Assembly (NCBI RefSeq): GCF_947496985.1
Contig: NZ_CANMEZ010000005.1
Coordinates: forward strand, 338,470 to 402,469
DNA: 64,000 nt
Direction: 5' to 3'
Source: an uncultured Kordia sp.
GTDB taxonomy: Bacteria; Bacteroidota; Bacteroidia; Flavobacteriales; Flavobacteriaceae
The notes beneath the pieces are model-generated. The model was not told the origin of the DNA. It worked only from the letters and a program-made list of their open reading frames with translations, and made no database searches. The position numbers and the translations under genes were made by a program. Below, one piece after another: positions 8,088-18,694 of this stretch. Position 1 is the first letter of the stretch; each line of letters opens with the position of its first letter.

Positions 8088-8095
8088 TACATTTG
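8088..8095 (+). promoter_or_regulatory. Putative typA -7 promoter element
   Basis: TACATTTG, a full match to TAnnTTTG, 24 bases before the ATG at 8120. A purine-rich AAGAGGT lies just before the start codon. Confidence 0.5.
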
Positions 8096-8119
8096 CACGC
8101 TTAAAAATAAGAGGTAACA

Positions 8120-9919
8120 ATGGCTTCAATAAAAAATATTGCAATTATTGCACACGTAGATCACGGGAAAACAACGTTAGTAGACAAGATTATGTATCAC
8201 TGTCAACTATTTCGTGAAAATGAAAATACAGGAGATTTAATTCTTGATAACAACGATTTAGAACGTGAGCGTGGAATTACGATTACCTCTAAAAACGTTT
8301 CTGTAAACTACAAAGGAACTAAAATCAACATTATTGATACACCAGGTCACGCCGATTTCGGAGGAGAAGTAGAACGTGTATTAAACATGGCTGACGGAGT
8401 TTTATTATTAGTAGATGCCTTTGAAGGACCAATGCCGCAAACGCGTTTTGTTCTTCAAAAAGCTATTGACTTAGGATTAAAACCTTGTGTAGTTGTAAAC
8501 AAAGTAGACAAAGAAAACTGTACGCCAGATGAAGTACACGAAAAAGTATTCGATTTAATGTTCGAATTAGGTGCAGAAGAATGGCAATTAGATTTTCCAA
8601 CAGTATACGGTTCGGCTAAAAATAACTGGATGTCTGACGATTGGAAAAATGAAACAGAAAATATAGAGCCTTTATTAGATATGGTAATGGAACACATTCC
8701 ATCACCAGAATTTGAAGAAGGTAGCACACAAATGTTAATTACTTCATTAGATTACTCTTCATTCACAGGACGTATCGCTATCGGACGTTTACAAAGAGGA
8801 TCATTAAAAGAAGGAATGCAAGTAGCATTGGTAAAACGTGATAAAACGATTGTTAAATCTAGAATCAAAGAATTACACACATTTGAAGGTCTTGGACGTA
8901 AGAAAGTTTCTGAAATTCAAGTTGGAGATATCTGTGCAATTGTTGGTTTAGAAGGATTTGACATTGGAGATACGATTGCAGATTTAGAAAATCCTGAAGG
9001 ATTAAAAACTATTGCAATTGACGAGCCAACAATGAGTATGTTATTTACAATTAACGATTCACCTTTCTTTGGAAAAGATGGAAAGTTTGTAACATCACGT
9101 CATATCAAAGATCGTTTAATGAAAGAGCTAGAAAAGAACTTAGCTTTACGTGTAAACGAAACAGATAGCGCAGATAAATTCATCGTATTTGGTAGAGGTG
9201 TACTTCACTTATCAGTATTGATTGAAACAATGCGTAGAGAAGGATACGAATTGCAAATTGGTCAGCCACAGGTAATTATCAAGGAAATTGATGGTAAAAA
9301 ATGTGAGCCAATTGAAGAATTAACAATCGATTTACCAGAGCATGTTTCTGGAAAAGCGATAGAAATGGTTACCCTTCGTAAAGGTGAAATGTTAAGTATG
9401 GAAGCAAAAGGAGATCGTATGGTATGCGAATTCTTAATTCCATCAAGAGGAATCATCGGATTACGTAATCAATTGTTAACAGCTACAGCTGGAGAAGCAA
9501 TCATGGCACACAGGTACAAAGAATACCAACCATTACGTGGTGGAATTCCAGAACGTCAAAATGGTTCATTAGTATCTATGGAAAAAGGAACAGCAATTCC
9601 ATATTCAATTGATAAATTACAAGACAGAGGAAAATTCTTTGTTGATCCAGGAGAAGATATCTATGAAGGACAAGTAATTGGAGAAAACTCTCGTAGAGAC
9701 GACATGACAGTTAACGTTACTAAAACGAAAAAACTATCAAACGTACGTTCTTCAGGAGCAGATGACAAAGCAAAAATTGTTCCTGCAATCAAATTTTCTT
9801 TGGAAGAAGCATTAGAATACATCCAGAAAGATGAATATGTAGAAGTAACACCAAACTTCTTACGTTTACGAAAAGTACACTTAACAGAAGTGGAAAGAAA
9901 ACGTAACAAGATCATCTAA
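8120..9919 (+). CDS. typA: Ribosome-associated translational GTPase TypA/BipA
   Basis: A 599-residue GTPase of the EF-G-like translation factor family, which acts on ribosomes in subunit assembly and stress adaptation. The G domain shows [10 protein letters not shown] (11-20), [21 protein letters not shown] and NKVDKENC. The BipA-specific C-terminal half is present ([55 protein letters not shown]). Length is full for the family. It is a single-gene unit with a promoter upstream and a strong terminator downstream. Confidence 0.96.
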   Translation: MASIKNIAIIAHVDHGKTTLVDKIMYHCQLFRENENTGDLILDNNDLERERGITITSKNVSVNYKGTKINIIDTPGHADFGGEVERVLNMADGVLLLVDAFEGPMPQTRFVLQKAIDLGLKPCVVVNKVDKENCTPDEVHEKVFDLMFELGAEEWQLDFPTVYGSAKNNWMSDDWKNETENIEPLLDMVMEHIPSPEFEEGSTQMLITSLDYSSFTGRIAIGRLQRGSLKEGMQVALVKRDKTIVKSRIKELHTFEGLGRKKVSEIQVGDICAIVGLEGFDIGDTIADLENPEGLKTIAIDEPTMSMLFTINDSPFFGKDGKFVTSRHIKDRLMKELEKNLALRVNETDSADKFIVFGRGVLHLSVLIETMRREGYELQIGQPQVIIKEIDGKKCEPIEELTIDLPEHVSGKAIEMVTLRKGEMLSMEAKGDRMVCEFLIPSRGIIGLRNQLLTATAGEAIMAHRYKEYQPLRGGIPERQNGSLVSMEKGTAIPYSIDKLQDRGKFFVDPGEDIYEGQVIGENSRRDDMTVNVTKTKKLSNVRSSGADDKAKIVPAIKFSLEEALEYIQKDEYVEVTPNFLRLRKVHLTEVERKRNKII

Positions 9920-9938
9920 AAAATACGATTCACATCGA

Positions 9939-9976
9939 AAAAAAGGTTTCATTGTTACGCAGTGAAACCTTTTTTA
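9939..9976 (+). terminator. Rho-independent terminator after typA
   Basis: Perfect 12-bp stem (aaaaaggtttca / tgaaaccttttt) followed by Ts, starting 20 bases after the typA stop. Confidence 0.85.
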
Positions 9977-10041
9977 TGTAGTGTACATAGCGAATACCAA
10001 TTTTTGAATCTTTTAATTTTTCAATCTTTAAATTAAATAAC

Positions 10042-10290
10042 ATGGAAATACTAGGAATCACAGGAACAGAATTAATAGGATATTTAGCATCACTGGCAGT
10101 ATTGATATCATTCACAATGAAAGACTTAAAAAATCTTCGAATGATCAATGCAGTTGGATGTCTACTATTTGTACTGTATGGATTTTTAATGCCTACATTA
10201 CGTGTTGGTTTGCCAATTATTATCACAAATTTTGCCATCTTAGGAATCAATATCTACCATTTGACAGCGCGTAAAAAAGAGGGAATATGA
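10042..10290 (+). CDS. Small YgjV-like inner membrane protein
   Basis: An 82-residue protein with about three hydrophobic helices: ELIGYLASLAVLISFTM, NAVGCLLFVLYGFLM and GLPIIITNFAILGINIYHL. The pattern G-Y-x-A-S-x-x-V-x-x-S-F-x-x-K-D, R-x-x-N and L-x-x-x-Y-G resembles YgjV/Imp-type small membrane proteins of unknown function. It starts at ATG 10042 after an A-rich leader and ends 61 bases before the next small membrane protein. Confidence 0.7.
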   Translation: MEILGITGTELIGYLASLAVLISFTMKDLKNLRMINAVGCLLFVLYGFLMPTLRVGLPIIITNFAILGINIYHLTARKKEGI

Positions 10291-10351
10291 TATTTAAAAT
10301 ATATTAAATTATTAAAATTCTATTTTCTATCTTTACCGAAATATCAAAAAT

Positions 10352-10564
10352 ATGCACTTTCTTTATTTTGACGCAGGATTAGGAGCTATGCTGGTTCAGG
10401 CACTTGTAGCTATTGTTGCTGGTGTTGTATTATTTTCTAAAAATGTAATGTTTAAAATAAAAACCATTTTTGGTTTGCATAAAAATACGTCTGATCAAGA
10501 TGTATTTGATGATATTAATATAGATGATTCTCAGATAGAAAACCCATCGAAAGATGACAAATAA
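10352..10564 (+). CDS. Small single-pass membrane protein heading a methyltransferase/phosphatase-fold operon
   Basis: A 70-residue protein. Residues 8-28 form one transmembrane helix (LGAMLVQALVAIVAGVVLF); a short basic stretch follows, then an acidic, Asp-rich tail (DVFDDINIDDSQ) likely in the cytoplasm. No family recognised. Its last 11 bases overlap the next gene, so translation of the two is probably coupled. It may act as a membrane anchor or adaptor for the downstream enzymes; that is inference. Confidence 0.65.
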   Translation: MHFLYFDAGLGAMLVQALVAIVAGVVLFSKNVMFKIKTIFGLHKNTSDQDVFDDINIDDSQIENPSKDDK

Positions 10565-11939
10565 TTTGCGACATGATTCTTCATATCGTGATCCTAGCGG
10601 GCATGTATTTGTAGAAAATAATACAATCAAACGCGTTATATTTCCGAGTTATTTTCCACAATATAACAAACTTAAAAATTCTGGTTTCTTTGAAAAAGCA
10701 TTTCAGCACAAGCTGTTAATTTCGCATGAAGAACTCCAAAATACAGAAACTGAAATATATATTCAGCCTGAGCAAATTCCGTTCATAACCTATCCGTACG
10801 AATGGAGTTTTCAGCAATATAAAGAAGCAGCTTTATTAACTTTAAAACTGCAAAAATATGCATTACAAAATGGTTTTTCTTTAAAAGACGCAACAGCATA
10901 TAATGTTGCTTTTTACAAAGGAAATGCCATCTTTATAGATACGCTTTCGCTAGACTTTTATCAAGAAAATACACCTTGGCGAGCGTACAAACAATTCATT
11001 ACACACTTTTTAGGACCTTTACTATTATCAAAATATCACGGTGCAGAATTCCTAAAAACAATGTCGAATTTCATAGATGGAATTCCATTAAAAATGATAG
11101 CTTCCTTGTTGCCAAAAAGCACAAAACTCAATCCGTTTTTATATACCAATATTCACTTATTGGCAAAATATGAAAACAAGCATCAAGAAGAAGATGTAAA
11201 AGCTACAAAACAAGCTTCTTTATCCCAAAAAGGCTTGTTTAATATTATTGATAGTTTATATAATTACATAAAAAAACTACAACTTAAAGAACAATCGGAA
11301 TGGGGAAATTATTACCAAAAAACGAACTATTCAGATAAAGCATTTACGCAAAAATCTAAGATAATAAATAATTGGATTCAACAACTAAATGCAAAAACTG
11401 TAATTGATGTTGGTGGAAATGATGGAACATTTGTACGTGAAATTAATTCCAAAATTGACCTTGCCTTGGTAGGTGATATTGATAACAATGCGGTAGATCA
11501 AAATTACTATGCGGTTAAGAAAAACAAGGAAACAAACATGTTGCCTTTTGTCATAGATTTACTAAATCCATCAGCAAGTATCGGTTTTCAAAATACAGAA
11601 CGTTTCTCGTTTGTAAAACGAGTAAAAGAATTCAAACCAGATGCAACATTGGCATTAGCGTTAATTCATCACTTATCTTTAACTGGAAACGTACCTTTTG
11701 AAAACTCAGCAGCATTCTTTGCTTCTTTTTCAGGACATTTAATCATTGAATTTCCAAAACGAAACGATTCGTACGCAACACGTTTGCTAAACGCAAAAGC
11801 TGAATTCAAGGATCAATTTGGACATTACAATCTGGAGAATTTTGAAAAAACCTATACAAACCATTTTCAACTAGTAGACAAAAAAGAAATTCCAGATTCG
11901 GAACGTGTATTATACTTATTAAAAAATAAAAATGCTTAA
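10554..11939 (+). CDS. NoeA-like class I SAM-dependent methyltransferase
   Basis: A 461-residue cytoplasmic protein. The N-terminal half (about 1-230) resembles the NoeA-type nodulation methyltransferase front domain (GHVFVENNTIKRVIF, KDATAYNVAFYKGNAIFIDTLS). The Rossmann half starts with motif I VIDVGGNDGTFVREI at about 281-295, followed by VGDIDNNAVDQNYY (motif II). The substrate is unknown; a glycan or lipid carrier is plausible given the glycan genes downstream. It overlaps the upstream gene by 11 bases and the downstream gene by 8, so all three form one operon. Confidence 0.75.
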   Translation: MTNNLRHDSSYRDPSGHVFVENNTIKRVIFPSYFPQYNKLKNSGFFEKAFQHKLLISHEELQNTETEIYIQPEQIPFITYPYEWSFQQYKEAALLTLKLQKYALQNGFSLKDATAYNVAFYKGNAIFIDTLSLDFYQENTPWRAYKQFITHFLGPLLLSKYHGAEFLKTMSNFIDGIPLKMIASLLPKSTKLNPFLYTNIHLLAKYENKHQEEDVKATKQASLSQKGLFNIIDSLYNYIKKLQLKEQSEWGNYYQKTNYSDKAFTQKSKIINNWIQQLNAKTVIDVGGNDGTFVREINSKIDLALVGDIDNNAVDQNYYAVKKNKETNMLPFVIDLLNPSASIGFQNTERFSFVKRVKEFKPDATLALALIHHLSLTGNVPFENSAAFFASFSGHLIIEFPKRNDSYATRLLNAKAEFKDQFGHYNLENFEKTYTNHFQLVDKKEIPDSERVLYLLKNKNA

Positions 11940-13428
11940 TCGTCTAAGAAATTCAATCCAAGAATATATAAGTAATAACAAGCAATATCCTATCATTGCA
12001 GCCATTGCTTCCGGATTGTATTCTTTAATTTACACCTACGATTCTAATTTTAACTTAGTCAATTCATTATTCCAATTCTGTCTCATTGTTGGTTTGTATA
12101 TAGTATTACCGGTTGTAGTATTTATAATCTCAAAAAAAATAGTAGACAAAATCAAAGGATTAAAAAAGTATCAAGTTTTTTTAATTCCGATCTTAAATGC
12201 TTCCTTCTTTACTCTTTTCCTTGCGGGAAGAATTTTTGGATTTCATCATCGTAAAAGAATACTACTTTGTATTATCATTTTTGTATTAATTGCGATGCTT
12301 CTTCGTAAGCATTACAAAAAAATAATTGTCGTACAATACCTTGCTGCCTTAGTGGCTTTTATAAATCTAGCGCCATTACTACTCAACTATATTACGCATT
12401 CCAATGCATGGTTGGAACAGCCAGATAATATAACAGAAACGACTTTTACAAAACATCCGAACATATACATCATTCAACCCGATGGATATTTGAATTTCTC
12501 TGAGTTAGGTAAAGGATATTATAAATTTGACAACTCAGATTTTGACAGATATTTAGCTGAGAAAAACTTTAAAGTATACAATAATTATAGAAGTAATTAC
12601 GCATCTACAGTATTATCAAACAGTTCTATGTTTGCGATGAAACATCATTACATAAAAAATGGAGAAAGCAAAAATGGAATCTTTGGTGCTAGAAAAATTG
12701 TAGCGGGAGATAATCCTGTAATTTCTACCTTAAAAATGAATGAGTACAAAACATTCTTTTTTATGGAATATCCATATTTGCTTTTAAATAGACCGCAATT
12801 ATTATATGATGAATGTAACATAAAAGACAGTGAAATTCCGTTGTTAGGAATGGGCGCTTTTAATAAAAGTTACGAATTAATAGAGCCGTTAAAAGAAGCA
12901 ATTAAAACGAATAAAAAAACACATAATTTTTACTTTATAGAAAAAATTGCGCCAGGTCATATTGTTACTAAAAAAACATTTTCTTCGGGCATAGAAGGAG
13001 AAAAAGAAAAATACATAACCAAGCTTAAAATGGCAAATGAATGGCTAGTTGAAACTATAGAAGTAATCACTCAAAATGACCCGAATAGTTTAATTGTCAT
13101 TACTGCAGATCACGGTGGTTATGTAGGAATGGAATACACGAAACAGATAGAAACCAAACTAACAGATAGAGATTTAATTTACTCGGCATTTTCATCTGCA
13201 TTGGCAATAAAATGGCCGAATAATAATGCTCCTTCATATGATTCAAAATTAAAAACACCTGTCAATCTATTTAGAACATTGTTTGCTTATTTAGGAGAGA
13301 ATGAAGATTTACTGCAACATTTACAAGAAGATACAAGCTATTCTAAAATAATTGACAAAGCCCCAAAAGGAATATATCAATACATTGATAACGAAGGAAA
13401 TATTGTTTTTAAGAAAGTAGAGAAGTAG
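11932..13428 (+). CDS. Membrane protein with alkaline-phosphatase/sulfatase-fold domain
   Basis: A 498-residue protein with about five N-terminal transmembrane helices (residues 15-150) and a periplasmic C-terminal domain. The domain opens with HPNIYIIQPDGYLNFSEL and carries the late metal-site motif VITADHGGYVGMEY, both features of the alkaline phosphatase superfamily, which includes phosphoethanolamine and phosphoglycerol transferases and sulfatases. The usual Thr or Cys nucleophile motif is not clear, and FVYNNYRSNYAST-like text (KVYNNYRSNYASTVLS) is a possible site. It may add or remove a group on surface glycan or lipid. Third gene of the 10352-13428 operon. Confidence 0.7.
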   Translation: MLNRLRNSIQEYISNNKQYPIIAAIASGLYSLIYTYDSNFNLVNSLFQFCLIVGLYIVLPVVVFIISKKIVDKIKGLKKYQVFLIPILNASFFTLFLAGRIFGFHHRKRILLCIIIFVLIAMLLRKHYKKIIVVQYLAALVAFINLAPLLLNYITHSNAWLEQPDNITETTFTKHPNIYIIQPDGYLNFSELGKGYYKFDNSDFDRYLAEKNFKVYNNYRSNYASTVLSNSSMFAMKHHYIKNGESKNGIFGARKIVAGDNPVISTLKMNEYKTFFFMEYPYLLLNRPQLLYDECNIKDSEIPLLGMGAFNKSYELIEPLKEAIKTNKKTHNFYFIEKIAPGHIVTKKTFSSGIEGEKEKYITKLKMANEWLVETIEVITQNDPNSLIVITADHGGYVGMEYTKQIETKLTDRDLIYSAFSSALAIKWPNNNAPSYDSKLKTPVNLFRTLFAYLGENEDLLQHLQEDTSYSKIIDKAPKGIYQYIDNEGNIVFKKVEK

Positions 13429-13596
13429 TTTTTTCTTTTAATTTATCAATTTCATAATGCTTGTATTATATTCAATATAATTTACTAGGATAGAGGTAGA
13501 AAACTGAGAACTGTAACTGAAAATCAACTTTTTCATACTACAACTACCAAACTCCCGTTAAAATTAGTAAATTCACTTTTTCTAAACACAACCTGA

Positions 13597-14538
13597 ATTT
13601 ACACACTAACTAAATATACAGCCGAACACAAAACGCTTTGGGATACCTTTGTCACAACAGCAAAAAATAGTTCATTTTTATTCTATCGTGACTTTATGGA
13701 ATATCATAAAGATCGATTTGAAGATCATTCTTTGGTACTTTTTAAAAAAGAAAAGCCAATTGCTTTGTTTCCAGCAAACCTTCGTGAAAAGATATTGTAC
13801 TCGCATCAAGGATTAACATTTGGTGGTTTGATTCTATCTAAAAAAAGTGGCGCGCATGAAGTGAATGAATTGTTACAAACTGTGATCAATTATGCGAAAG
13901 TGAATAACTTTTTAGAAATCATACTCAAGTCAATTCCAGGAATCTATTATGAAAAAAATGGAGACGAATTGAATTATTTTACTTCAAAGCAAGGAGATTT
14001 AATCGATCGAAATCTGGTATTAGCAATAGATTATGGGAAACCTGTAAACATTCATAAAACAAAGCGTAAGCATTACGAAAAAAATTATAGTTTGGGCTTT
14101 GAAATTGAAGAAACTTCAAGTCTTTCTGAATTTTGGAATGATGTTTTAATGCCAAAACTAGATGAAAAATATAGCGCAAAACCTGTGCATTCGTTAGCCG
14201 AAATCATCAAATTGCAAACACATTTTCCATCAAATATCATACAATACAACCTAAAGCTAGATGGAGAAATCTTAGCAGGAATCACGATATTCACACATAA
14301 AAAAGTAGTAAAATCGCAATATGGTGCAACTACTGAAAAGGGAGAATCGCTACGTGCGTTGGAATATCTATTTATGTATTTGATAGAAAAGTTCAAAGAA
14401 GAAGAAATGCACTATTTTAGCATGGGAACGGTGGATGCAAACAATGAACATGGTTACAATGTAGGTTTGTTGAAACAAAAAGAAGAACTTGGTTGTGTAT
14501 GTTTTACACAAGACATTTATAAAATTCCGATTGCATGA
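13597..14538 (+). CDS. FemAB/GNAT-like N-acyltransferase, likely ATT start
   Basis: The first in-frame ATG is 13696 (280 residues), but the conserved reading continues upstream: [20 protein letters not shown] and [11 protein letters not shown] precede it in frame, and a TGA at 13594 closes the frame. The only candidate start matching family length is ATT at 13597 (313 residues); no ATG, GTG or TTG lies between. The protein has the FemAB-like pattern [13 protein letters not shown] and a GNAT-type C-terminal half ([19 protein letters not shown]). It probably acylates an amino sugar or peptide in surface-glycan synthesis. Its end overlaps the next gene by 4 bases. An eroded start is an alternative. 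Confidence 0.65.
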   Translation: MYTLTKYTAEHKTLWDTFVTTAKNSSFLFYRDFMEYHKDRFEDHSLVLFKKEKPIALFPANLREKILYSHQGLTFGGLILSKKSGAHEVNELLQTVINYAKVNNFLEIILKSIPGIYYEKNGDELNYFTSKQGDLIDRNLVLAIDYGKPVNIHKTKRKHYEKNYSLGFEIEETSSLSEFWNDVLMPKLDEKYSAKPVHSLAEIIKLQTHFPSNIIQYNLKLDGEILAGITIFTHKKVVKSQYGATTEKGESLRALEYLFMYLIEKFKEEEMHYFSMGTVDANNEHGYNVGLLKQKEELGCVCFTQDIYKIPIA

Positions 14539-15638
14539 TAAAATTTCTCGATTTACATACACTCAACGCACGATTTGAAACTGAGTTTCAAGAAGTATTC
14601 AAGAAGTTTTTAGATTCTGGTTATTACGTGTTGGGAAACAATGTAAGATCATTTGAAAAGTCATATGCTGAGTATTGTGACACCAACTATTGTGTTGGAG
14701 TTAGCAATGGATTGGATGCGTTAATTTTAATTTTAGAAGCATATAAAGTCTTAGGTAAACTACAAGAAGGAGATGAAGTAATCGTGCCTGCAAATACATA
14801 CATTGCGAGTATCTTAGGAATCACTAAAGCAGGATTGAAACCTGTATTAGTAGAGCCTGATTTGAACACGTTCAATATTGATCCAACAAAAATAGAAGCA
14901 GCGATTACACCAAAAACGAAAGCAATTTTGGTAGTTCATTTATATGGACAACTGGTTGAAATGACTACGATTTATGAGATTGCAAAAAAGCATAATTTAT
15001 TGTTGATGGAAGATGCTGCACAAGCACATGGAGCTAAAAATGCAAACGATAAAAAAGCAGGAAACTTAAGTGATGCGGCAGGTTTTAGTTTTTATCCAAC
15101 CAAAAATTTAGGTGCGTTAGGTGAAGCTGGAGCAGTAACTACAAATGATGAGAAACTAGCTGAAATCATTACGAAACTGCGGAATTATGGTAGTTCTTCA
15201 AAATATGTAAACCAATATAAAGGAGTTAACAATCGATTGGATGAAATTCAGGCTGCTTTTTTAAATGTAAAATTGCCACACGTAGATGCGGATAATGAAA
15301 TCAGAAGGCAGATTGCAAAGCGTTATATAAACGAAATCAACAATCCGATACTCATCTTGCCAAACTATAAAAATGACGACTCACATGTGTTTCATCAATT
15401 TGTGGTACGAACCGAAAATCGAAATAAATTACAAGTATATCTAACTGAAAACAACATAGGAACTTTAATTCATTACGAAACGCCACCACACAAGCAGGAA
15501 GCTTATAAAGAGTGGAATCAACGTAGTTTTCCGATTACTGAAAAAATTCATGTAGAATGTTTGAGTTTACCAATCAATCCAATTTTGAAAACTGCTGAAA
15601 TTGATGAAATTATTACTGTTTTAAACAAATATTCTTGA
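14535..15638 (+). CDS. DegT/DnrJ/EryC1-type sugar aminotransferase, FdtB-like
   Basis: A 367-residue PLP enzyme that transaminates a dTDP-3-keto-6-deoxyhexose. Motifs: [12 protein letters not shown] (83-94), EDAAQAHGA (159-167) and [17 protein letters not shown] with the PLP lysine at Lys190. The opening [20 protein letters not shown] is typical of the FdtB/QdtB group. A WxcM/FdtA-type 3,4-ketoisomerase at 21325 supplies the likely preceding step; rmlA and rmlB are not in the window. It overlaps the upstream acyltransferase (4 bases) and the downstream flippase (4 bases), giving a coupled three-gene run. Confidence 0.85.
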   Translation: MIKFLDLHTLNARFETEFQEVFKKFLDSGYYVLGNNVRSFEKSYAEYCDTNYCVGVSNGLDALILILEAYKVLGKLQEGDEVIVPANTYIASILGITKAGLKPVLVEPDLNTFNIDPTKIEAAITPKTKAILVVHLYGQLVEMTTIYEIAKKHNLLLMEDAAQAHGAKNANDKKAGNLSDAAGFSFYPTKNLGALGEAGAVTTNDEKLAEIITKLRNYGSSSKYVNQYKGVNNRLDEIQAAFLNVKLPHVDADNEIRRQIAKRYINEINNPILILPNYKNDDSHVFHQFVVRTENRNKLQVYLTENNIGTLIHYETPPHKQEAYKEWNQRSFPITEKIHVECLSLPINPILKTAEIDEIITVLNKYS

Positions 15639-16936
15639 ACAAGTTAAAAAAGCATATTGCAAATAATTTACTATTGAAAATCACTTCCTTCAATAGCATT
15701 GCAATATTAATTAATGTACTTGTTGGTGTATTAACTTCTAAAGCGTTAGCCGAATTTGTGGGAACAAAAGGAATGGCTTCCGTAGGAAATATGCGCGATT
15801 TTCTAAAAACAATTTATGCATTGGCAACTTTCGGAATCAGTGCGGGAATCATAAAATATACAGCCGAACATAAAAATGATCAATCGGAACTTCAAAAAGT
15901 ATTATCTACGGCTTTATGTATCATTTTTGTTGCAACACTAATCGTGTCAACATTACTATTTTTTGGAGCAAACTATTGGAATGAACTTATTTTTAAAGGA
16001 AAAGAATTTAGTTACATCTTTAAAATTCTTGCGCTCGTTTTACCATTATACGCGATAAATGTATTGTGTTTAGGAATCATTAATGGATTTAAAAAGTACA
16101 AGAAATTCATCATCTTGAATATTGTTGGATATCTAGTAAATTTAGTGTTTACGGTATGTTTAATGTGGAAATTTGCATTAGATGGAGCATTAATTTCGTT
16201 AAGTATTGTGCCTTCTATTTTGCTAGTTTTTAGCTTGATATTACTATACAGAGAACGAATTTTATTACCAACAACATTTACGGTAAATGCATTTTCAAAA
16301 GCATATGTAAAAAAATACCTGTCGTATACATTAATGGCAGTTATTTCAGCGTTTATTTTTCCAATTATATATGTATTTGTTCGAAATCATATTATTGAAA
16401 CTATAGGCGAAGATGCAGCGGGTTATTGGGAAGCAATGCAGCGAATTTCTAATCAATACTTGATATTTGTTACGTCTTTGTTGACATTGTATGTATTGCC
16501 AAAACTTTCTGAAAACAAAACGATTACAGGTTTTAGAACTATTGTTTTTAATTTCTATAAAACCATTTTGCCAATTTTCACCATTGGACTTATTGTCATT
16601 TATTTCTTACGAATTTGGGTCATTCAATTTATTTATAATGAAGACTTTTTACCAACTGAAAGTTTATTCTTTTGGCAACTATTAGGTGATTTTTTTAAAG
16701 TAATATCACTCGTAATAGCGTATCAATTATATGCTAAAAAAATGCTCGGATATTATCTTTTTGTGGAAATCAGTTCATTAGTTTTATTCTATTCATTAAG
16801 TATTTATTTTACCAATCAAGTTGGTATAGAAGGTGTTGTGATGGCGCATTGTGCACGAAGTTTTGTTGCATTACTATTATTAGTACTCATTTTTAGAAAA
16901 TCGTTATTTGGCAAACTTCCTGTGTCCAAATCTTAA
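15635..16936 (+). CDS. O-antigen flippase (Wzx/MATE-type polysaccharide transporter)
   Basis: A 433-residue polytopic membrane protein with about 12 hydrophobic helices. The opening [20 protein letters not shown] followed by [19 protein letters not shown] is characteristic of O-antigen translocases (WzxE-like), which flip undecaprenyl-linked repeat units. The start is TTG at 15635, overlapping the upstream TGA as TTGA, consistent with translational coupling; no ATG gives a better N-terminus. It supports a Wzx/Wzy-type surface glycan, although no Wzy polymerase is recognised in the window. Confidence 0.88.
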   Translation: MNKLKKHIANNLLLKITSFNSIAILINVLVGVLTSKALAEFVGTKGMASVGNMRDFLKTIYALATFGISAGIIKYTAEHKNDQSELQKVLSTALCIIFVATLIVSTLLFFGANYWNELIFKGKEFSYIFKILALVLPLYAINVLCLGIINGFKKYKKFIILNIVGYLVNLVFTVCLMWKFALDGALISLSIVPSILLVFSLILLYRERILLPTTFTVNAFSKAYVKKYLSYTLMAVISAFIFPIIYVFVRNHIIETIGEDAAGYWEAMQRISNQYLIFVTSLLTLYVLPKLSENKTITGFRTIVFNFYKTILPIFTIGLIVIYFLRIWVIQFIYNEDFLPTESLFFWQLLGDFFKVISLVIAYQLYAKKMLGYYLFVEISSLVLFYSLSIYFTNQVGIEGVVMAHCARSFVALLLLVLIFRKSLFGKLPVSKS

Positions 16937-16997
16937 TTATTGAGTAAAATTCATCAAGAAAAAGTATAGCTAAACGAAAAAGTGTATTTTTGGAACA

Positions 16998-17561
16998 ATG
17001 AAGCAATTGCTAAAACATATTTTATTGCGTTGGAGAGTGCGGAAATATAAATTTCTAAGTACAATTTCCAACAAAAAAGGAAAACCCATATATGTACAAC
17101 CTCTATTGTTAGAAGGAAATGGAACGATATATTTTGGGCATAATGCATGTTTCGGAATCTATAGATCGCCTTATTTAATGAGTGGATACGGATATGTAGA
17201 GGCGCGAGGAAAGCAAGCTGAAATTCACTTTGGTGAATATGTCGCAATCAACAATTCATGTGTGATAACAGCTGAAAAGAAAATTACGATTTCAAAAAAT
17301 ACAGTTATTGGTTATAATTGTCATATTAGTGATAGCTCTTTTCATAACTTAGCTATAGATAAACGTCATGAAACTGATCCTGATCCACAAGAAGTTTTTA
17401 TTGATGAAAATGTATTTATAGGAAATAATGTTACGATTCTAAAAGGTGTTACACTTGGAAAAAATGTTGTTGTTGGAAGCGCGGCCGTAGTGACAAAAAG
17501 TTTTCCTGATAATGTTATTATTGCTGGAGTTCCTGCTAAAATAGTTAGTGAAATCTCATAA
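16998..17561 (+). CDS. Left-handed beta-helix (hexapeptide repeat) acyltransferase
   Basis: A 187-residue protein with hexapeptide repeats building a left-handed beta-helix in the last 90 residues (ITISKNTVIGYNCHI, ENVFIGNNVTILKGVTLGKNVVVGSAAVVTK), ending in the conserved NVIIAGVPAKIV. His in SSFHNL is the likely catalytic residue of this xenobiotic/sugar acetyltransferase type. In the neighbourhood it may acetylate the amino sugar made by the FdtB-like enzyme (an FdtC role) or another glycan hydroxyl. It lies 61 bases behind the flippase. Confidence 0.85.
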   Translation: MKQLLKHILLRWRVRKYKFLSTISNKKGKPIYVQPLLLEGNGTIYFGHNACFGIYRSPYLMSGYGYVEARGKQAEIHFGEYVAINNSCVITAEKKITISKNTVIGYNCHISDSSFHNLAIDKRHETDPDPQEVFIDENVFIGNNVTILKGVTLGKNVVVGSAAVVTKSFPDNVIIAGVPAKIVSEIS

Positions 17562-17601
17562 AACCTTTTTCAAATCTTTGTATATTTAAACTAAAAAAGC
17601 A

Positions 17602-18150
17602 ATGAAAAGAATTTTACTAGTCTCTTTATTAATCTTCGCGCAAGTTACCATAGCTCAAAAATTGAAAGTTGATTTCGGATCTGATTTAGACGGCGAACGC
17701 TGGCAAATCATAAATGATGGTGTTATGGGCGGACTTTCCAAAGGGAAGACGTTTATGTTTGATGATTGTGTCGTGTTTAGTGGAACAGTTTCGTTGCGAA
17801 ATAATGGCGGTTTTTCATCATACAAGGGTCCATTTAAAAAAATGGATTTATCTAAATACACAAAAATTGTTGTCAAATATCGCTCTAAAGGATATGCAAT
17901 GGCAATGACGATGGAAATGGATAAACGCTGGTTTTTGCCATACTACAAACGCGATTTGCCAAATACAGATTGGAAATGGGTAAAACAAGAAATTTTATTT
18001 TCTGAATTTATCAAATATAGTGTTGGAAGAAAAAAGCCTGGAGCACCTACAGAAGAAGAACTAACAAACATACTTCGTTTAGGTTTCGTAACAAATGAAA
18101 AAAGAGCAGGTGATTTTAAAATGGAAATTGATTACATAGACTTTAAATAA
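17602..18150 (+). CDS. CIA30 family secreted protein
   Basis: A 182-residue protein with signal peptide (KRILLVSLLIFAQVTIAQ, cleavage near residue 18) followed by a CIA30-type beta-sandwich: WQIINDGVMGGLSKG, SSYKGPFKKMDLSKY, YRSKGYAMAMTMEMD and a final EIDYIDFK. CIA30 domains in eukaryotes assist complex I assembly; bacterial roles are unknown, and many resemble carbohydrate-binding folds. The stop codon overlaps the trmL start (TAATG), so the two are co-translated, although their functions look unrelated. Confidence 0.82.
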   Translation: MKRILLVSLLIFAQVTIAQKLKVDFGSDLDGERWQIINDGVMGGLSKGKTFMFDDCVVFSGTVSLRNNGGFSSYKGPFKKMDLSKYTKIVVKYRSKGYAMAMTMEMDKRWFLPYYKRDLPNTDWKWVKQEILFSEFIKYSVGRKKPGAPTEEELTNILRLGFVTNEKRAGDFKMEIDYIDFK

Positions 18151-18602
18151 TGGCATACAATATTGTACTTATAGAACCTGAAATTCCAACAAATACAGGA
18201 AATATAGGTAGACTCAGTTTGGCTTCAGGATCAAACTTACACTTAGTAAAACCTTTCGGATTTGAAATAACAGATGCACGACTCAAACGTGCTGGATTGG
18301 ATTATTGGCAGCATTTATCAGTTCATATCTATGAAAATATAGAAGAATTCTACGAGAAAAATTCAACTAAAAAAATGGTATACTTGTCCAGTCATGGAAC
18401 AAAAACCTATGATGAAATTCCATATGAAGATGACTTATATTTAGTTTTTGGAAAAGAATCGGTTGGTTTGCCAAAAGAAATTACAGAAAAATTCCCAGAT
18501 CAATTATATACCATTCCAATGTTTAGTGAGCATATAAGAAGTTTAAACTTAGCAAATGCTGTAAGTATCGTTGTCTTTGAAGGAATTAGAAGATTGAAAT
18601 AA
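18150..18602 (+). CDS. trmL: tRNA (cytidine(34)-2'-O)-methyltransferase, SPOUT family
   Basis: A 150-residue SPOUT methyltransferase that 2'-O-methylates the wobble base of tRNA-Leu. Motifs: EPEIPTNTGNIGRLSLA (10-26), HLVKPFGFEI, LVFGKESVGLPKEI and PMFSEHIRSLNLANAVSIV, which form the trefoil-knot SAM site. Length is normal. It starts within the stop codon of the CIA30 gene. It is a housekeeping gene sitting inside the glycan region. Confidence 0.94.
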   Translation: MAYNIVLIEPEIPTNTGNIGRLSLASGSNLHLVKPFGFEITDARLKRAGLDYWQHLSVHIYENIEEFYEKNSTKKMVYLSSHGTKTYDEIPYEDDLYLVFGKESVGLPKEITEKFPDQLYTIPMFSEHIRSLNLANAVSIVVFEGIRRLK

Positions 18603-18694
18603 ATGATTTGTTTTTATATTGTGAAAAAATGTATATTTGAATTCTTCCCTCAATCAATTTGTATTTTTAACCGATTGTAATAAAATTAAAGTAT

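Noticed and set aside
9930..10250. Minus-strand frame of 106 codons opposite the small YgjV-like gene
   Set aside because: The plus-strand product has clear membrane-protein features and start context; the antisense frame crosses the typA terminator.
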